64,000 nucleotides of DNA from Acidimangrovimonas sediminis (GTDB lineage Bacteria; Pseudomonadota; Alphaproteobacteria; Rhodobacterales; Rhodobacteraceae), in contig NZ_PHSN01000010.1 in assembly GCF_002871005.1 (NCBI RefSeq), positions 124,001 to 188,000 of the forward strand, given 5' to 3'. Every line of letters begins with the position of its first letter. The first letter of the stretch is position 1. Below the pieces are notes generated by a model. The model searched no databases and was not told the DNA's origin. It was given only the letters and a program-made list of their open reading frames with translations. Made by a program: the position numbers and the translations under genes. Shown here piece after piece: positions 27,202-38,197 of the stretch.

Positions 27202-27981
27202 TCAGGCGCCGGTGAAGGCGGGTTTGCGCTTTTCGAGGAAGGCCTTGACCCCTTCGGCGAAATCGGCGGAGCGGCCGCAGGCGCCCTGCAGCCTTGCCTC
27301 GAGCGCGAGCTGGGCCTCAAGGTCGTTTGCGGGGCTGGCGCGCAGGGCTTCTTTCAGCGCGCGGTAGGCGCCCGTGGGGCCCTTGGCGAGATGGGCGGCC
27401 CGGGATTGCCAGTGGGCGGCGAAATCGGCATCCGGGACGGCTTCCCAGATCATGCCCCAATCCGCCGCCTGGCGAGCAGTGATCTTGTCGGCGAACAGTG
27501 CCGCGCCCATGGCGCGGGCCGAGCCCACGAGCCGCGGCAGGACGTAGGTACCACCGGCGTCGGGGATCAGCGCGATCCGGGTGAAGGCCTGGAGGAAGAC
27601 CGCGCCTTCCGTGGCGATCACCACGTCGCAGGCCAGCGCGATATTGGCCCCCGCCCCCGCCGCCGCGCCGTTGACAGCGGCGATCGTCGGGATCGGGCTG
27701 TTGACGATCGCACGCAGGACAGGCGCATACTCCTCGGTCAGCGTCTTTTCGAGATCCAGGTCCGAGGTATCCTCGCGGTCGCCAAGGTCTTGTCCGGCGC
27801 AGAACCCGCGCCCGGCCCCGGTCAGCACCAGCACGCGCGCGCCTTGGTCCGGGGCCGCGGCGATGCAGGCGGCCAGTTCGGCGCGCATCGCGGGTGTCAG
27901 GGCGTTCATCACGTCGGGCCGGTTCAGGGTCAACACCCCGATGCCGTCGGTGACCTTAAAGGTGATCGTCTCGTAGGCCAT
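27202..27981 (-). CDS. enoyl-CoA hydratase/isomerase family protein, PaaG-like
   Basis: 259-residue crotonase-fold enzyme. The oxyanion-hole segments are GRGFCAGQDLGDRED and AAVNGAAAGAGANIALACDVVIA. The FCAGQDLGDR wording is characteristic of PaaG, the ring 1,2-epoxyphenylacetyl-CoA isomerase of phenylacetate breakdown, but no other paa gene is nearby. A more general enoyl-CoA hydratase role is equally possible. It lies 66 bp downstream of ccmH on the same strand, a neighbourhood seen in other Rhodobacterales to my knowledge. Confidence 0.85.
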   Translation of the reverse strand: MAYETITFKVTDGIGVLTLNRPDVMNALTPAMRAELAACIAAAPDQGARVLVLTGAGRGFCAGQDLGDREDTSDLDLEKTLTEEYAPVLRAIVNSPIPTIAAVNGAAAGAGANIALACDVVIATEGAVFLQAFTRIALIPDAGGTYVLPRLVGSARAMGAALFADKITARQAADWGMIWEAVPDADFAAHWQSRAAHLAKGPTGAYRALKEALRASPANDLEAQLALEARLQGACGRSADFAEGVKAFLEKRKPAFTGA

Positions 27982-28047
27982 GGCGCCCCTCCCTCTTCCG
28001 AGGTCACCTTAGGGGCGTGGGAGGAAGGGGAAAAGAGGGACTGCGCG

Positions 28048-28533
28048 TCACTCGCGCATGATCTCGGCGAGGCGGCGCTCTTCCTCGGCGTCGAGGCCGG
28101 GGCCGCTCTCGCCCGCGCGCCGCCGGCGGCGCTGGGTGACGATTGCGATGACGGCGCCCGCGACGAGCATGGCAGGCCCGGCGATCCAGAGGATCAGGTT
28201 GGCGCCGCGGGTGTTGGGCTTCAGCAGCACGTATTCGCCGTAGCGCGCGACGATGTAGTTGACGACCTGGCTGTTGGTATCGCCCGCCAGGATCCGCTTG
28301 CGCACCAGCACCCGCAGGTCATGCGCAAGCGCGGCGTTCGACTCATCGATATCCTCGTTGCGGCAGACGAGGCAGCGCAGCCCCTTCGAGATCTCTCGCG
28401 CGCGGGCCTCAAGCTTGGGGTTCTTCAGCATCTCGTCGGGTTGCACCGCCAGCGCAGGCGTCGCCAGCAGGATCGGCAGCGACACCGGCGAGAGCAGCGC
28501 GAGGATCAGCGCGATACGGGCGAGGTTCGTCAT
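28048..28533 (-). CDS. ccmH: cytochrome c-type biogenesis protein CcmH (Ccl2)
   Basis: Periplasm-facing thioredoxin-like protein that presents reduced apocytochrome c for haem ligation. 161 residues: signal or anchor (about 5-29), the redox motif LRCLVCRNE with Cys54 and Cys57, a three-helix domain, a second hydrophobic segment (about 112-132) and a charged C-terminal tail. Its ATG overlaps the ccmF stop (ATGA). In Rhodobacter capsulatus these two genes are known as ccl1-ccl2, separate from the helABCDX genes, which fits their isolation here. Confidence 0.94.
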   Translation of the reverse strand: MTNLARIALILALLSPVSLPILLATPALAVQPDEMLKNPKLEARAREISKGLRCLVCRNEDIDESNAALAHDLRVLVRKRILAGDTNSQVVNYIVARYGEYVLLKPNTRGANLILWIAGPAMLVAGAVIAIVTQRRRRRAGESGPGLDAEEERRLAEIMRE

Positions 28534-30512
28534 TCCGCGGGCACCGGGTCCTGCGGCGCCGGGGCGGCCCTGCGTGCGCCCGCGGCGACCCGGTAGCGCC
28601 GGTCGGAAAGGCTGAGCGCGCCGCCGAAGGCCATGATCAGCGCGCCGCCCCAGATCCAGACCGCAAAGGGCTTGATGTAGGTGCGCACCGCGTAGCCGCC
28701 CTGCTTCTGCGGGTCGCCAACGACGACGTAGAGGTCGCGCGTCAGGCCGGGCCGGATCGCCGCCTCGGTCGTGGGCATGCCGGCCACCGGGTAGAACCGC
28801 TTTTCGGGGTGCATCACCGCGACCTGATGGCCATCGCGGGTGACGATCACGTCGGCGGTCTTGGCGGTGTAGTTCGGCCCCTTGGTGTCATGCACGTCCT
28901 TGAGCGTGATGTTGTAGCCCCCGACGTCGTAGCTGTCGCCAAGTTGCGCCACGCGGATATCCTCGACCTGCCAGGCCATCACCGCGGCGATGCCGAAGAT
29001 ACTCAGCCCCAGCCCGCCATGGGCCACCGCGCGGCCCCAATCGGCCCGCGGCAGCCGCGCCAGACGGCCCAGGCGGGCGCGGAGACCGCCGCGGCCGGTG
29101 CGGCTCATCAGGTCGACGGAAGCGCCGAAGACCAGCCAGACGCCGAGACCGAGGCCGATCGGCCCGAGCGCGCTGTGCCCGCTCTGCATCGCGTAGACCA
29201 GCAGTGCGATGGCCAGCGCCAGCGCCAGCCCGCCCCAGAGCGGGCGCATGACCCGGCCCAGGCGCCCCCGTTTCCAAGGCATCAGCGTGCCGAGCGGCAG
29301 GATGATCGCCAGCGCCACCATGAACGGCGTGAAGGCCATGTCGAAGAACGGCGCCCCCACCGAGAGCTTGCGGTTGAACGCGAGCTCGGCGATCAACGGC
29401 CAGATCGTGCCAATGAACACGACGAAACAGGCCACCGCGAGAAGGACGTTGTTGGCCACCAGCGCGGTCTCGCGGCTGACGGTCGAGAATACGCCCTTGG
29501 CCTCCATCGCCGGGGCGCGGATCGCGAAGAGCGTCAGTGCGACCCCCATGAAGGCCGCGATCAGCGCCAGGATGAAGACGCCGCGCGTCGGATCGGTGGC
29601 AAACGCATGGACCGAGGTGATCACCCCCGAGCGCACGATGAAGGTGCCGATCAGCGAGAAGCCGAAGGCGAGGATCGCCAGCAGGATCGTCCAGCTCTTC
29701 AGCGCCTCGCGCTTTTCGACCACGATCGCTGAATGCAGAAGGGCAGCGGCGATCAGCCAGGGCATGAAGCTGGCGTTCTCGGTCGGGTCCCAGAACCAGA
29801 AGCCGCCCCAGCCCAGTTCGTAATACGCCCAGAGCGAGCCAAGCGCGATGCCGATCGTCAGGAACAGCCAGGCCGTCAGCGTCCAGGGCCGGACCCAGCG
29901 CGCCCAGGCGGCATCGACCCGACCCTCGATCAGCGCCGCGATCGCAAAGGAGAACGACATCGAGAGGCCGACATAGCCGAGGTAGAGGAACGGCGGATGG
30001 AAGGCGAGGCCCGGATCCTGCAGCAGCGGGTTCATCCCCTGCCCGTTCATCGGCGCCGGATCGACGCGCCAGAACGGGTTCGAGGTGAACAGGATGAACA
30101 GGTAGAACGCCACCCCGATCAGCGCCTGCACCGCCAGCACGCGGGCCTTGAGCGACGGCGGAAGATTGCCCCCGAACCAGGCGGCGCAGGCCCCGAAAAG
30201 CGACAGGATCAGCACCCACAGCAGCATGGAGCCCTCGTGATTGCCCCAGACGCCGGCCACCTTGTAGAGCATGGGCTTGAGCGTGTTCGAATTGTCGACC
30301 ACCAGCCGCAGGCTGAAATCATCGGTGACGAAGGCATAGGTCAGGGCCGCGAAGGAGAACGCCACCAGCAGGAATTGCGTCGTCGCCGCCGGCTCGGCCA
30401 GCGCCATCCAGCCCGGCCACCCCTTGTGGGCGCCGATCAGGGGAAGCACGGTCTGCACGACCGCGACGAAAAGCGCCAGCACCAGCGCGAAATGGCCGAG
30501 TTCTACGATCAT
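28530..30512 (-). CDS. ccmF: cytochrome c haem lyase subunit CcmF (Ccl1)
   Basis: Polytopic inner-membrane component that attaches haem to apocytochrome c. 660 residues with about fifteen hydrophobic segments. The tryptophan-rich haem-handling motif WGGFWFWDPTENASFMPWL and the WGNHEGSMLLW segment are clear, as is the large periplasmic domain near the C terminus (about 520-615). I chose ATG 30512 because MIVELGHFALVLAL matches the family start; the open frame to 30605 is Arg/Gly-rich and unlike it. Upstream lie about 180 bp without a gene and repeat copy C. Confidence 0.95.
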   Translation of the reverse strand: MIVELGHFALVLALFVAVVQTVLPLIGAHKGWPGWMALAEPAATTQFLLVAFSFAALTYAFVTDDFSLRLVVDNSNTLKPMLYKVAGVWGNHEGSMLLWVLILSLFGACAAWFGGNLPPSLKARVLAVQALIGVAFYLFILFTSNPFWRVDPAPMNGQGMNPLLQDPGLAFHPPFLYLGYVGLSMSFSFAIAALIEGRVDAAWARWVRPWTLTAWLFLTIGIALGSLWAYYELGWGGFWFWDPTENASFMPWLIAAALLHSAIVVEKREALKSWTILLAILAFGFSLIGTFIVRSGVITSVHAFATDPTRGVFILALIAAFMGVALTLFAIRAPAMEAKGVFSTVSRETALVANNVLLAVACFVVFIGTIWPLIAELAFNRKLSVGAPFFDMAFTPFMVALAIILPLGTLMPWKRGRLGRVMRPLWGGLALALAIALLVYAMQSGHSALGPIGLGLGVWLVFGASVDLMSRTGRGGLRARLGRLARLPRADWGRAVAHGGLGLSIFGIAAVMAWQVEDIRVAQLGDSYDVGGYNITLKDVHDTKGPNYTAKTADVIVTRDGHQVAVMHPEKRFYPVAGMPTTEAAIRPGLTRDLYVVVGDPQKQGGYAVRTYIKPFAVWIWGGALIMAFGGALSLSDRRYRVAAGARRAAPAPQDPVPAE

Positions 30513-30690
30513 GCGCGGATCATACCCCCGCCGCGCGGTCACGCCAATGCCCTGCGCCCACCTGTCGCGGCCCGCGCGATCACGATTGCCCGCCCCATAT
30601 CCCACGCAGACAGGACCAGCCGTTACGCGGCGCGCACCCCGCCCATGGCCGCGCCCCGGCAGCTGTCCTCGCTCAGCAGGTACGCCCGTC

Positions 30691-30735
30691 TTTCTGCTCT
30701 CAAATATCCCGGGGGGTGCAGGGGGCAGCGCCCCC
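30691..30735 (-). repeat. dispersed 3'-end element, copy C (diverged tail)
   Basis: On the minus strand, 5 bp after the uvrA stop codon: hairpin GGGGGC-GCT-GCCCCC, then TGCACCCCCC, GGGATATTT and a diverged tail GAGAGCAGAAAG. Same orientation as uvrA. The hairpin and C-run are nearly identical to copy D. Confidence 0.68.
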
Positions 30736-30740
30736 GCCGG

Positions 30741-33614
<2,874 letters not shown>

Positions 33615-33679
33615 ACCGGTCCCCTGCTCCACCGCAGAACAGATAGGGGATCATCTCCGAGTCTCCAATGATAAAATGC

Positions 33680-33694
33680 GAACATTAAGAGAAC
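33680..33694 (-). promoter_or_regulatory. SOS box upstream of uvrA
   Basis: On the uvrA strand this is GTTC-N7-GTTC, the alphaproteobacterial LexA site and the same motif as before lexA. It lies 66 bp upstream of the uvrA start in an AT-rich block with TATCAT-like -10 candidates just downstream. It predicts LexA control of uvrA. Confidence 0.85.
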
Positions 33695-33727
33695 ATTTAC
33701 CAATGCGCCGCAGGTTTGCTCAGGGAG

Positions 33728-33800
33728 CGCGCAGTCCCGCAGCAGATCCCCCGGCGATTCGCTCCCCCCGGCGCCTGGGTCGATCGCCCGGGACTGCGCG
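33728..33800. repeat. long inverted repeat between uvrA and rhodanese genes
   Basis: Perfect 12-bp arms CGCGCAGTCCCG (33728-33739) and CGGGACTGCGCG (33789-33800), with a second nested pair GGCGAT/ATCGCC inside. It lies between two divergent genes, where no terminator is required. It could be a structured leader or small RNA, or a large operator; nothing else identifies it. Confidence 0.55.
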
Positions 33801-33977
33801 TTTCCACTCTGCCCACGAAGGCGGCGCCGGGTGGGAAGGCATGGTTGGAAGCTGAAAGAAGGTGACGCACACGACAATCAAATTCACTATTTTGCATACT
33901 TCTGTTGGCAGAGGCTTGATTGACTCTGCCGCCTGCTCCAGATCAGGGACAACGCACTCCATGCGAAGGGAAACGCG

Positions 33978-34355
33978 ATGCTCTCATTTCTCCGGCCTTC
34001 GGGTCCCCGGGTCGAACGGATCAGCGGCAAGGATGCCGTGGCACAGGCCGCTCAGGGCGGAATGCTGCTGATCGACGTGCGCGACGCGGGGGAATTGCGC
34101 GCGACCGGCAAGGCGAAAGGTGCGCTGCACATCCCGATGTCGGTTCTGGCGCTGAAGGCCGACCCCAAGGCGCCGGATACCGACCCGACGCTCAAGGCGG
34201 CCTTCGAGGCGGGAACGCCGGTCGCGCTCTATTGCGCTTCGGGCGGGCGCTCGCAGATGGGCGGGAAGACGCTGGTCAAGCTGGGCTATGCCAAGGTCTA
34301 CAATATCGGCGGACTCGCGGACTGGCGGGATGGCGGCGGCGCGCTGGAACGCTGA
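33978..34355 (+). CDS. rhodanese-like domain protein
   Basis: Single-domain sulfurtransferase of 125 residues, probably cytoplasmic. LLIDVRDAGELRATGKAKGALHIPMSVL is the rhodanese CH2 region, and the active-site loop LYCASGGRSQMG contains the persulfide-forming Cys86. Possible roles are sulfur transfer or cyanide/thiosulfate detoxification. The ATG follows AAGGGA. Stands alone, convergent with lpdA. Confidence 0.88.
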   Translation: MLSFLRPSGPRVERISGKDAVAQAAQGGMLLIDVRDAGELRATGKAKGALHIPMSVLALKADPKAPDTDPTLKAAFEAGTPVALYCASGGRSQMGGKTLVKLGYAKVYNIGGLADWRDGGGALER

Positions 34356-34525
34356 CCCCCGCTTCGGAACAAGACGCGCAGGGGTCCTGTGCCTATGCCG
34401 GGCCACCTTTTGAGTAACATGTGCCCGAGTGCCACGTGACCGCTGGCGCGCCAGTCGCCCGGTAGAAGGACGCGGCACTGCGCCAACTTGCGGCGTTCGG
34501 CGGCCGATCGCCGAAAGAGGGGTGC

Positions 34526-34551
34526 GCAGGGTGCGTTGAAACGCACCCTGC
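34526..34551. terminator. hairpin between convergent rhodanese and lpdA genes
   Basis: Eleven-pair perfect stem GCAGGGTGCGT / ACGCACCCTGC with a 4-nt loop, 32 bp beyond the lpdA stop codon and 170 bp beyond the rhodanese stop. There is no T-run on either side, so if it terminates transcription it does so weakly or with a factor; CTCTTTC follows on the lpdA strand. The other 200 bp of this gap show nothing recognisable. Confidence 0.45.
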
Positions 34552-34583
34552 CGGTTTCAGCATCGGGACCGGCTGCGCCCGGA

Positions 34584-35978
34584 TCAGAAGTGGATCGCCC
34601 GGCCGTAGGCGTCGAGCACGCTCTCGTGCATCATCTCGCTCAGCGTCGGGTGCGGGAAGACCGTGTTCATAAGATCCTCTTCCGTGGTCTCCAACTGGCG
34701 GCCGACGACATAGCCCTGAATCAGCTCGGTCACCTCGGCACCGACCATGTGGGCGCCCAGAAGCTCCCCGGTCTTGGCGTCGAACACCGTCTTGATCATG
34801 CCCTCGGGCTCCCCCAGCGCGATGGCCTTGCCATTGCCGATGAAGGGGAACTTGCCCACCTTCACCTGATAGCCGGCCTCCTTCGCCTTGGCCTCGGTCA
34901 TGCCCACCGACGCCACCTGCGGCGCGCAATAGGTGCAGCCCGCAATGGAACCCGGCTTCACCGGATGCGGGTGCTTGCCGGCGATCAGTTCCGCCACCAT
35001 CACCCCTTCGTGGCTCGCCTTGTGGGCCAGCCACGGCGCGCCGGCGATATCGCCGATCGCATAGATCCCCTCGACCCCGGTGCGGCAATATTCGTCGACC
35101 ACGACGTGGGTGCGGTCGACCTTCACGCCCAGGCCTTCCAGCCCCAGCCCCTCGACGTTGCCGACGATGCCGACGGCCGAGATCACGGTGTCGAACTCCT
35201 TGGTCTCGGTCTTGCCGCCGCTCTCGATATGGGCGGTGACCTTCGAGGCCGCACGGTCGAGCTTCTTCACCGTGGCCTTCTCCAGGATCGTCATCCCCTG
35301 CTTCTGGAACTGCTTCTTGGCGAAGGCCGAGATCTCGGCATCCTCCACCGGCAGGATACGGTCCATCACCTCGACCACCGTGGTCTCGGCGCCCAGGGTA
35401 TTGAAGAAGCTGGCGAATTCGATGCCGATCGCGCCGGACCCGATGACCAGGAGCTTCTTCGGCTCGTGCGGCGGCTGCAGCGCGTGCTTGTAGGACCAGA
35501 CGCGTTTGCCATCGGCCTCAAGCCCCGGCAGGTCGCGCGCCCGCGCGCCAGTCGCCAGCACGATGTGCTTCGAGGTCAGCTCCTCGGTGCCCTTGTCGGT
35601 CTTGACGGTGACGCTGCCCTTCTTGGGCAGCGTGGCCTCGCCCATGATCACGGTGATCTTGTTCTTCTTCAGCAGGTGCCCCACGCCGGACGACAACTGC
35701 TTGGCCACCCCGCGCGAGCGTTTGACCACGGCGTCGAGGTCGTAGCCGAACTTCTCGGCGCTGAGGCCGAAGTCCTTGGCACGGTGCATCAGGTGATAGA
35801 CCTCGGCCGAGCGCAGGAGCGCCTTGGTGGGAATGCAGCCCCAGTTGAGGCAGATGCCGCCCAGGTGCTCACGCTCCACGACGGCGACGTTCAGCCCCAG
35901 CTGCGCCCCGCGGATCGCCGCCACGTAGCCCCCCGGCCCCGCGCCGATCACGATCATGTCGAATGCCTTGGCCGCCAT
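34584..35978 (-). CDS. lpdA: dihydrolipoyl dehydrogenase
   Basis: FAD-dependent E3 component that reoxidises lipoyl groups of 2-oxoacid dehydrogenase complexes or the glycine cleavage system. 464 residues. The FAD site is VIGAGPGGYVAAIRGAQLG; the redox disulfide is Cys43-Cys48 in GGICLNWGCIPTK; the NAD site is VIGSGAIGIEFASFF; the C-terminal interface has HPHPTLSEMMHE (active His-Glu as HPTLSE). No E1 or E2 genes are adjacent, so its complex cannot be assigned. AAGGAGGG precedes the ATG. Confidence 0.96.
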   Translation of the reverse strand: MAAKAFDMIVIGAGPGGYVAAIRGAQLGLNVAVVEREHLGGICLNWGCIPTKALLRSAEVYHLMHRAKDFGLSAEKFGYDLDAVVKRSRGVAKQLSSGVGHLLKKNKITVIMGEATLPKKGSVTVKTDKGTEELTSKHIVLATGARARDLPGLEADGKRVWSYKHALQPPHEPKKLLVIGSGAIGIEFASFFNTLGAETTVVEVMDRILPVEDAEISAFAKKQFQKQGMTILEKATVKKLDRAASKVTAHIESGGKTETKEFDTVISAVGIVGNVEGLGLEGLGVKVDRTHVVVDEYCRTGVEGIYAIGDIAGAPWLAHKASHEGVMVAELIAGKHPHPVKPGSIAGCTYCAPQVASVGMTEAKAKEAGYQVKVGKFPFIGNGKAIALGEPEGMIKTVFDAKTGELLGAHMVGAEVTELIQGYVVGRQLETTEEDLMNTVFPHPTLSEMMHESVLDAYGRAIHF

Positions 35979-35999
35979 CTGAGCCCTCCTTGCAGAAAG

Positions 36000-36017
36000 T
36001 AGTTTGGTATTAAACTA
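36000..36017 (-). promoter_or_regulatory. AT-rich inverted repeat in front of lpdA
   Basis: Perfect repeat TAGTTT-N6-AAACTA, 22 bp upstream of the lpdA ATG and the only AT-rich block in this gap. It could be the core promoter, an operator, or both. Confidence 0.4.
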
Positions 36018-36022
36018 TTTCA

Positions 36023-36046
36023 CACGGGGCGGCAATCCACCCCGTG
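36023..36046 (-). terminator. hairpin downstream of the DUF924 gene
   Basis: CACGGGG / CCCCGTG stem of 7 bp, extended by GG/CC past one mismatch with loop CAAT, 81 bp after the DUF924 stop. It lacks a T-tract. It may separate DUF924 from lpdA. Confidence 0.4.
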
Positions 36047-36126
36047 CAGCTGTCTCCGGGTCGCCCCGGTCCTGCCCCGTTCGGGGCGGATCCGGCGCGC
36101 CGTGCAAGCCCGCGGTCGACGCATCT

Positions 36127-36720
36127 TCAGGCGCCGGCCTTCAGGGCCTCGATGATCTTTGCATAGCCGCCATTTGCCACGAAATCGGCCTCATCCGGAG
36201 TGGACGCGCGGCCCAGAGCGGCGTTGCGGCCAGGGAAACGGCCGAAGCGGCGGATCACCTCCTCGTGAACCCGGGCGTGCAGCAGGTTGCCGACACCCGT
36301 CTCGGGCATCCGCTCGGCGATCAGCGCGACGCAGCGGGCCTGACTTTCGGGATTCTCGTGGTGCATCAGCGGGAGGTAGACGAACTGGCGCTGCGGCTCG
36401 GGAAGCTGCATGTCCCATCCTGCCCGCAGCGCGATCTCCGTCGCGGCCCGCGCCAGCGGATCGGTGGCGAAGGCCCGTGCATCGCCGCGCCAGATGTTGC
36501 GCGGAAACTGGTCGGTCACGATCAGGTAGGCCAGCGCCGGCTCCGGTTCGACAAGCCAGTCCTTCAGCCCCCCGTCCCCGGCCCGCGCGCAAAGCGTGCC
36601 GAAGCGGTCCCGCACGGCCTGGTCGAGGGTCGCGCCCCCGGCGTACCAGCCCTTGGGCCCGACCTCGTCAAGCCAAAACTGAAGCACCTCGGTGCCCGGC
36701 CAATCGGCCCCGCGTTCCAT
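36127..36720 (-). CDS. DUF924 family protein
   Basis: 197-residue cytoplasmic protein of the DUF924 family; function unknown, with a predicted all-helical TPR-like fold. Signatures are VLQFWLDEVGPKGWYAGG, ALAYLIVTDQFPRNIWRGDARAFATD and FVYLPLMHHEN, then HARVHEEVIRRFGRFPGRNAALGR. ATG 36720 has an excellent ribosome-binding site (GGAGGGAGG); the open frame to 36828 lies upstream of it and is not family-like. Confidence 0.88.
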   Translation of the reverse strand: MERGADWPGTEVLQFWLDEVGPKGWYAGGATLDQAVRDRFGTLCARAGDGGLKDWLVEPEPALAYLIVTDQFPRNIWRGDARAFATDPLARAATEIALRAGWDMQLPEPQRQFVYLPLMHHENPESQARCVALIAERMPETGVGNLLHARVHEEVIRRFGRFPGRNAALGRASTPDEADFVANGGYAKIIEALKAGA

Positions 36721-36855
36721 GGCAGGCCTCCCTCCCGCTGTCTGCTTCAGATCAGCGTGGCAGCTTTGCCGCCGGGGTGCAACACGGGGCAAGAGAGCCG
36801 GCACGAGACGCGCCAAGACATGCGGCAAGCGGCGGGAGAGTTTCCCCCGCCGATG

Positions 36856-38148
36856 TCAGGCCGCGCTCGAGGGCGGCTCGGCCTCCTCGTTCGCGGGATC
36901 CCCGGGCGCATCGGTGCTGTCCTCGACCGCCGCCTCGAACACCGCCTCGACCGCCAGGGTCGACGCGGTGGGCACGACCGCCGCGAAGGCCCCGGTTTCC
37001 GAGACCGGCGTCGCGCGGCGCCGCGTCATGCGCCAGCCGGCATAGGCCGACAGCATTGCCAGCAGGATGCCGATGAACAGGAAGAAGCCCCCCGCACCGA
37101 TCTTGGCCATGATCCAGCCGGTGATCACGGGCCCGAGGATCGCACCGGTGCCGTTGATGAAGATCAGCCCGGCCGAGGCGGCCGCCATGTCCTCCTTGTC
37201 GAGGAAGTCGTTGGTATAGGCGATCAGCAGCGAATAGAGCGGGTTCGAGATGCCGCCCACCACCAGCGCGACCCCCAGGAGCGCGACGAAGGGCAGCGCG
37301 AGGAAGGCCGCGATCACCGCCACCGCGCCGCCGAAGGCGGTAAGCCCGAGGATCAGCATCCGACGATCCATCCGGTCCGAGGCCCAGCCGATCGGATACT
37401 GAAACAGCATGCCGCCAACATAGATCGTGCCGATGAAGATCGAGATGTCGCGCACGCTCAGCCCCTGCTGGGTGCCCCAGACCGAAGCCATGCCGAACAG
37501 CGCCGAGAACACGCCCCCCATCAGGAAGACGCCGATGCAACCCAGCGGCGATGTCTGGTAAAGCTTGCGGAACGACAGCGGTTTCGTGGTGTCGAAGACC
37601 GGCGCCGGGGCGATCGACAGCAGGATCGGCGTGAAGGCCAGCGACACCAGCACCGAGGGAATCACGAAGAGAGTGAAGCCCGAGGGGCTGGCCACGTTCA
37701 TCAGTGCCTGGGCGGCGACGATGCCGATCATCTGCACGATCATGTAGAGCGACAGCGCCTGGCCTCGCGTCTCGTTCGTGGCGGTGTTGTTGAGCCAGCT
37801 TTCCGCGGTGATGTAGACCCCGGAGAAGCAGAACCCGATCAGGATGCGCAGAAGCGCCCAGCTCTGCCATTGGGCCAGCACCGGGTAAAGCACCAGCACC
37901 GCCGAGATCAGCGAACCGAGCGCGGCGAAGACCCGCACGTGGCCGACCCGCCGGATCATGCCCGGCGTCACGCGCGACCCGAACAGGAACCCCAGGAAGT
38001 AGGCCGACATCACCACCGACATCTGGAAGGTGGAAAAGCCCTCGATACCGCCGCGGATACCCAGCAGGGTGCCCTGCACACCGTTGCCCACCATCAGCAG
38101 CATGACGCCCATGAGCAGCGGCCAAGTCGAGCCGAGAACGCGGATCAT
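36856..38148 (-). CDS. MFS transporter
   Basis: 430-residue major facilitator protein with about 12 transmembrane helices and a cytoplasmic Ala/Glu-rich C-terminal tail (about 385-430). The loop 2-3 motif appears as GSRVTPGMIRRVGHVRVFAALG and loop 8-9 as GWASDRMDRRMLILG. The layout resembles YcaD-type transporters. Substrate unknown. It lies 49 bp downstream of queA on the same strand. Confidence 0.88.
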   Translation of the reverse strand: MIRVLGSTWPLLMGVMLLMVGNGVQGTLLGIRGGIEGFSTFQMSVVMSAYFLGFLFGSRVTPGMIRRVGHVRVFAALGSLISAVLVLYPVLAQWQSWALLRILIGFCFSGVYITAESWLNNTATNETRGQALSLYMIVQMIGIVAAQALMNVASPSGFTLFVIPSVLVSLAFTPILLSIAPAPVFDTTKPLSFRKLYQTSPLGCIGVFLMGGVFSALFGMASVWGTQQGLSVRDISIFIGTIYVGGMLFQYPIGWASDRMDRRMLILGLTAFGGAVAVIAAFLALPFVALLGVALVVGGISNPLYSLLIAYTNDFLDKEDMAAASAGLIFINGTGAILGPVITGWIMAKIGAGGFFLFIGILLAMLSAYAGWRMTRRRATPVSETGAFAAVVPTASTLAVEAVFEAAVEDSTDAPGDPANEEAEPPSSAA

Positions 38149-38197
38149 CGTGTCCCTCCTGTCTTTCCCTCCGGCCTAACGCGCCGGCTTGCCTGCG

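Larger units (their letters stand above)
33615..33977. other. divergent intergenic region, uvrA / rhodanese
   Basis: Apart from the SOS box and the long inverted repeat, the right third (about 33855-33915) is AT-rich and probably holds the rhodanese promoter; CAGAG-N10-CTCTG (33910-33929) is a further small inverted repeat. Short open frames in this region have no recognisable protein and were left out. Confidence 0.55.
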
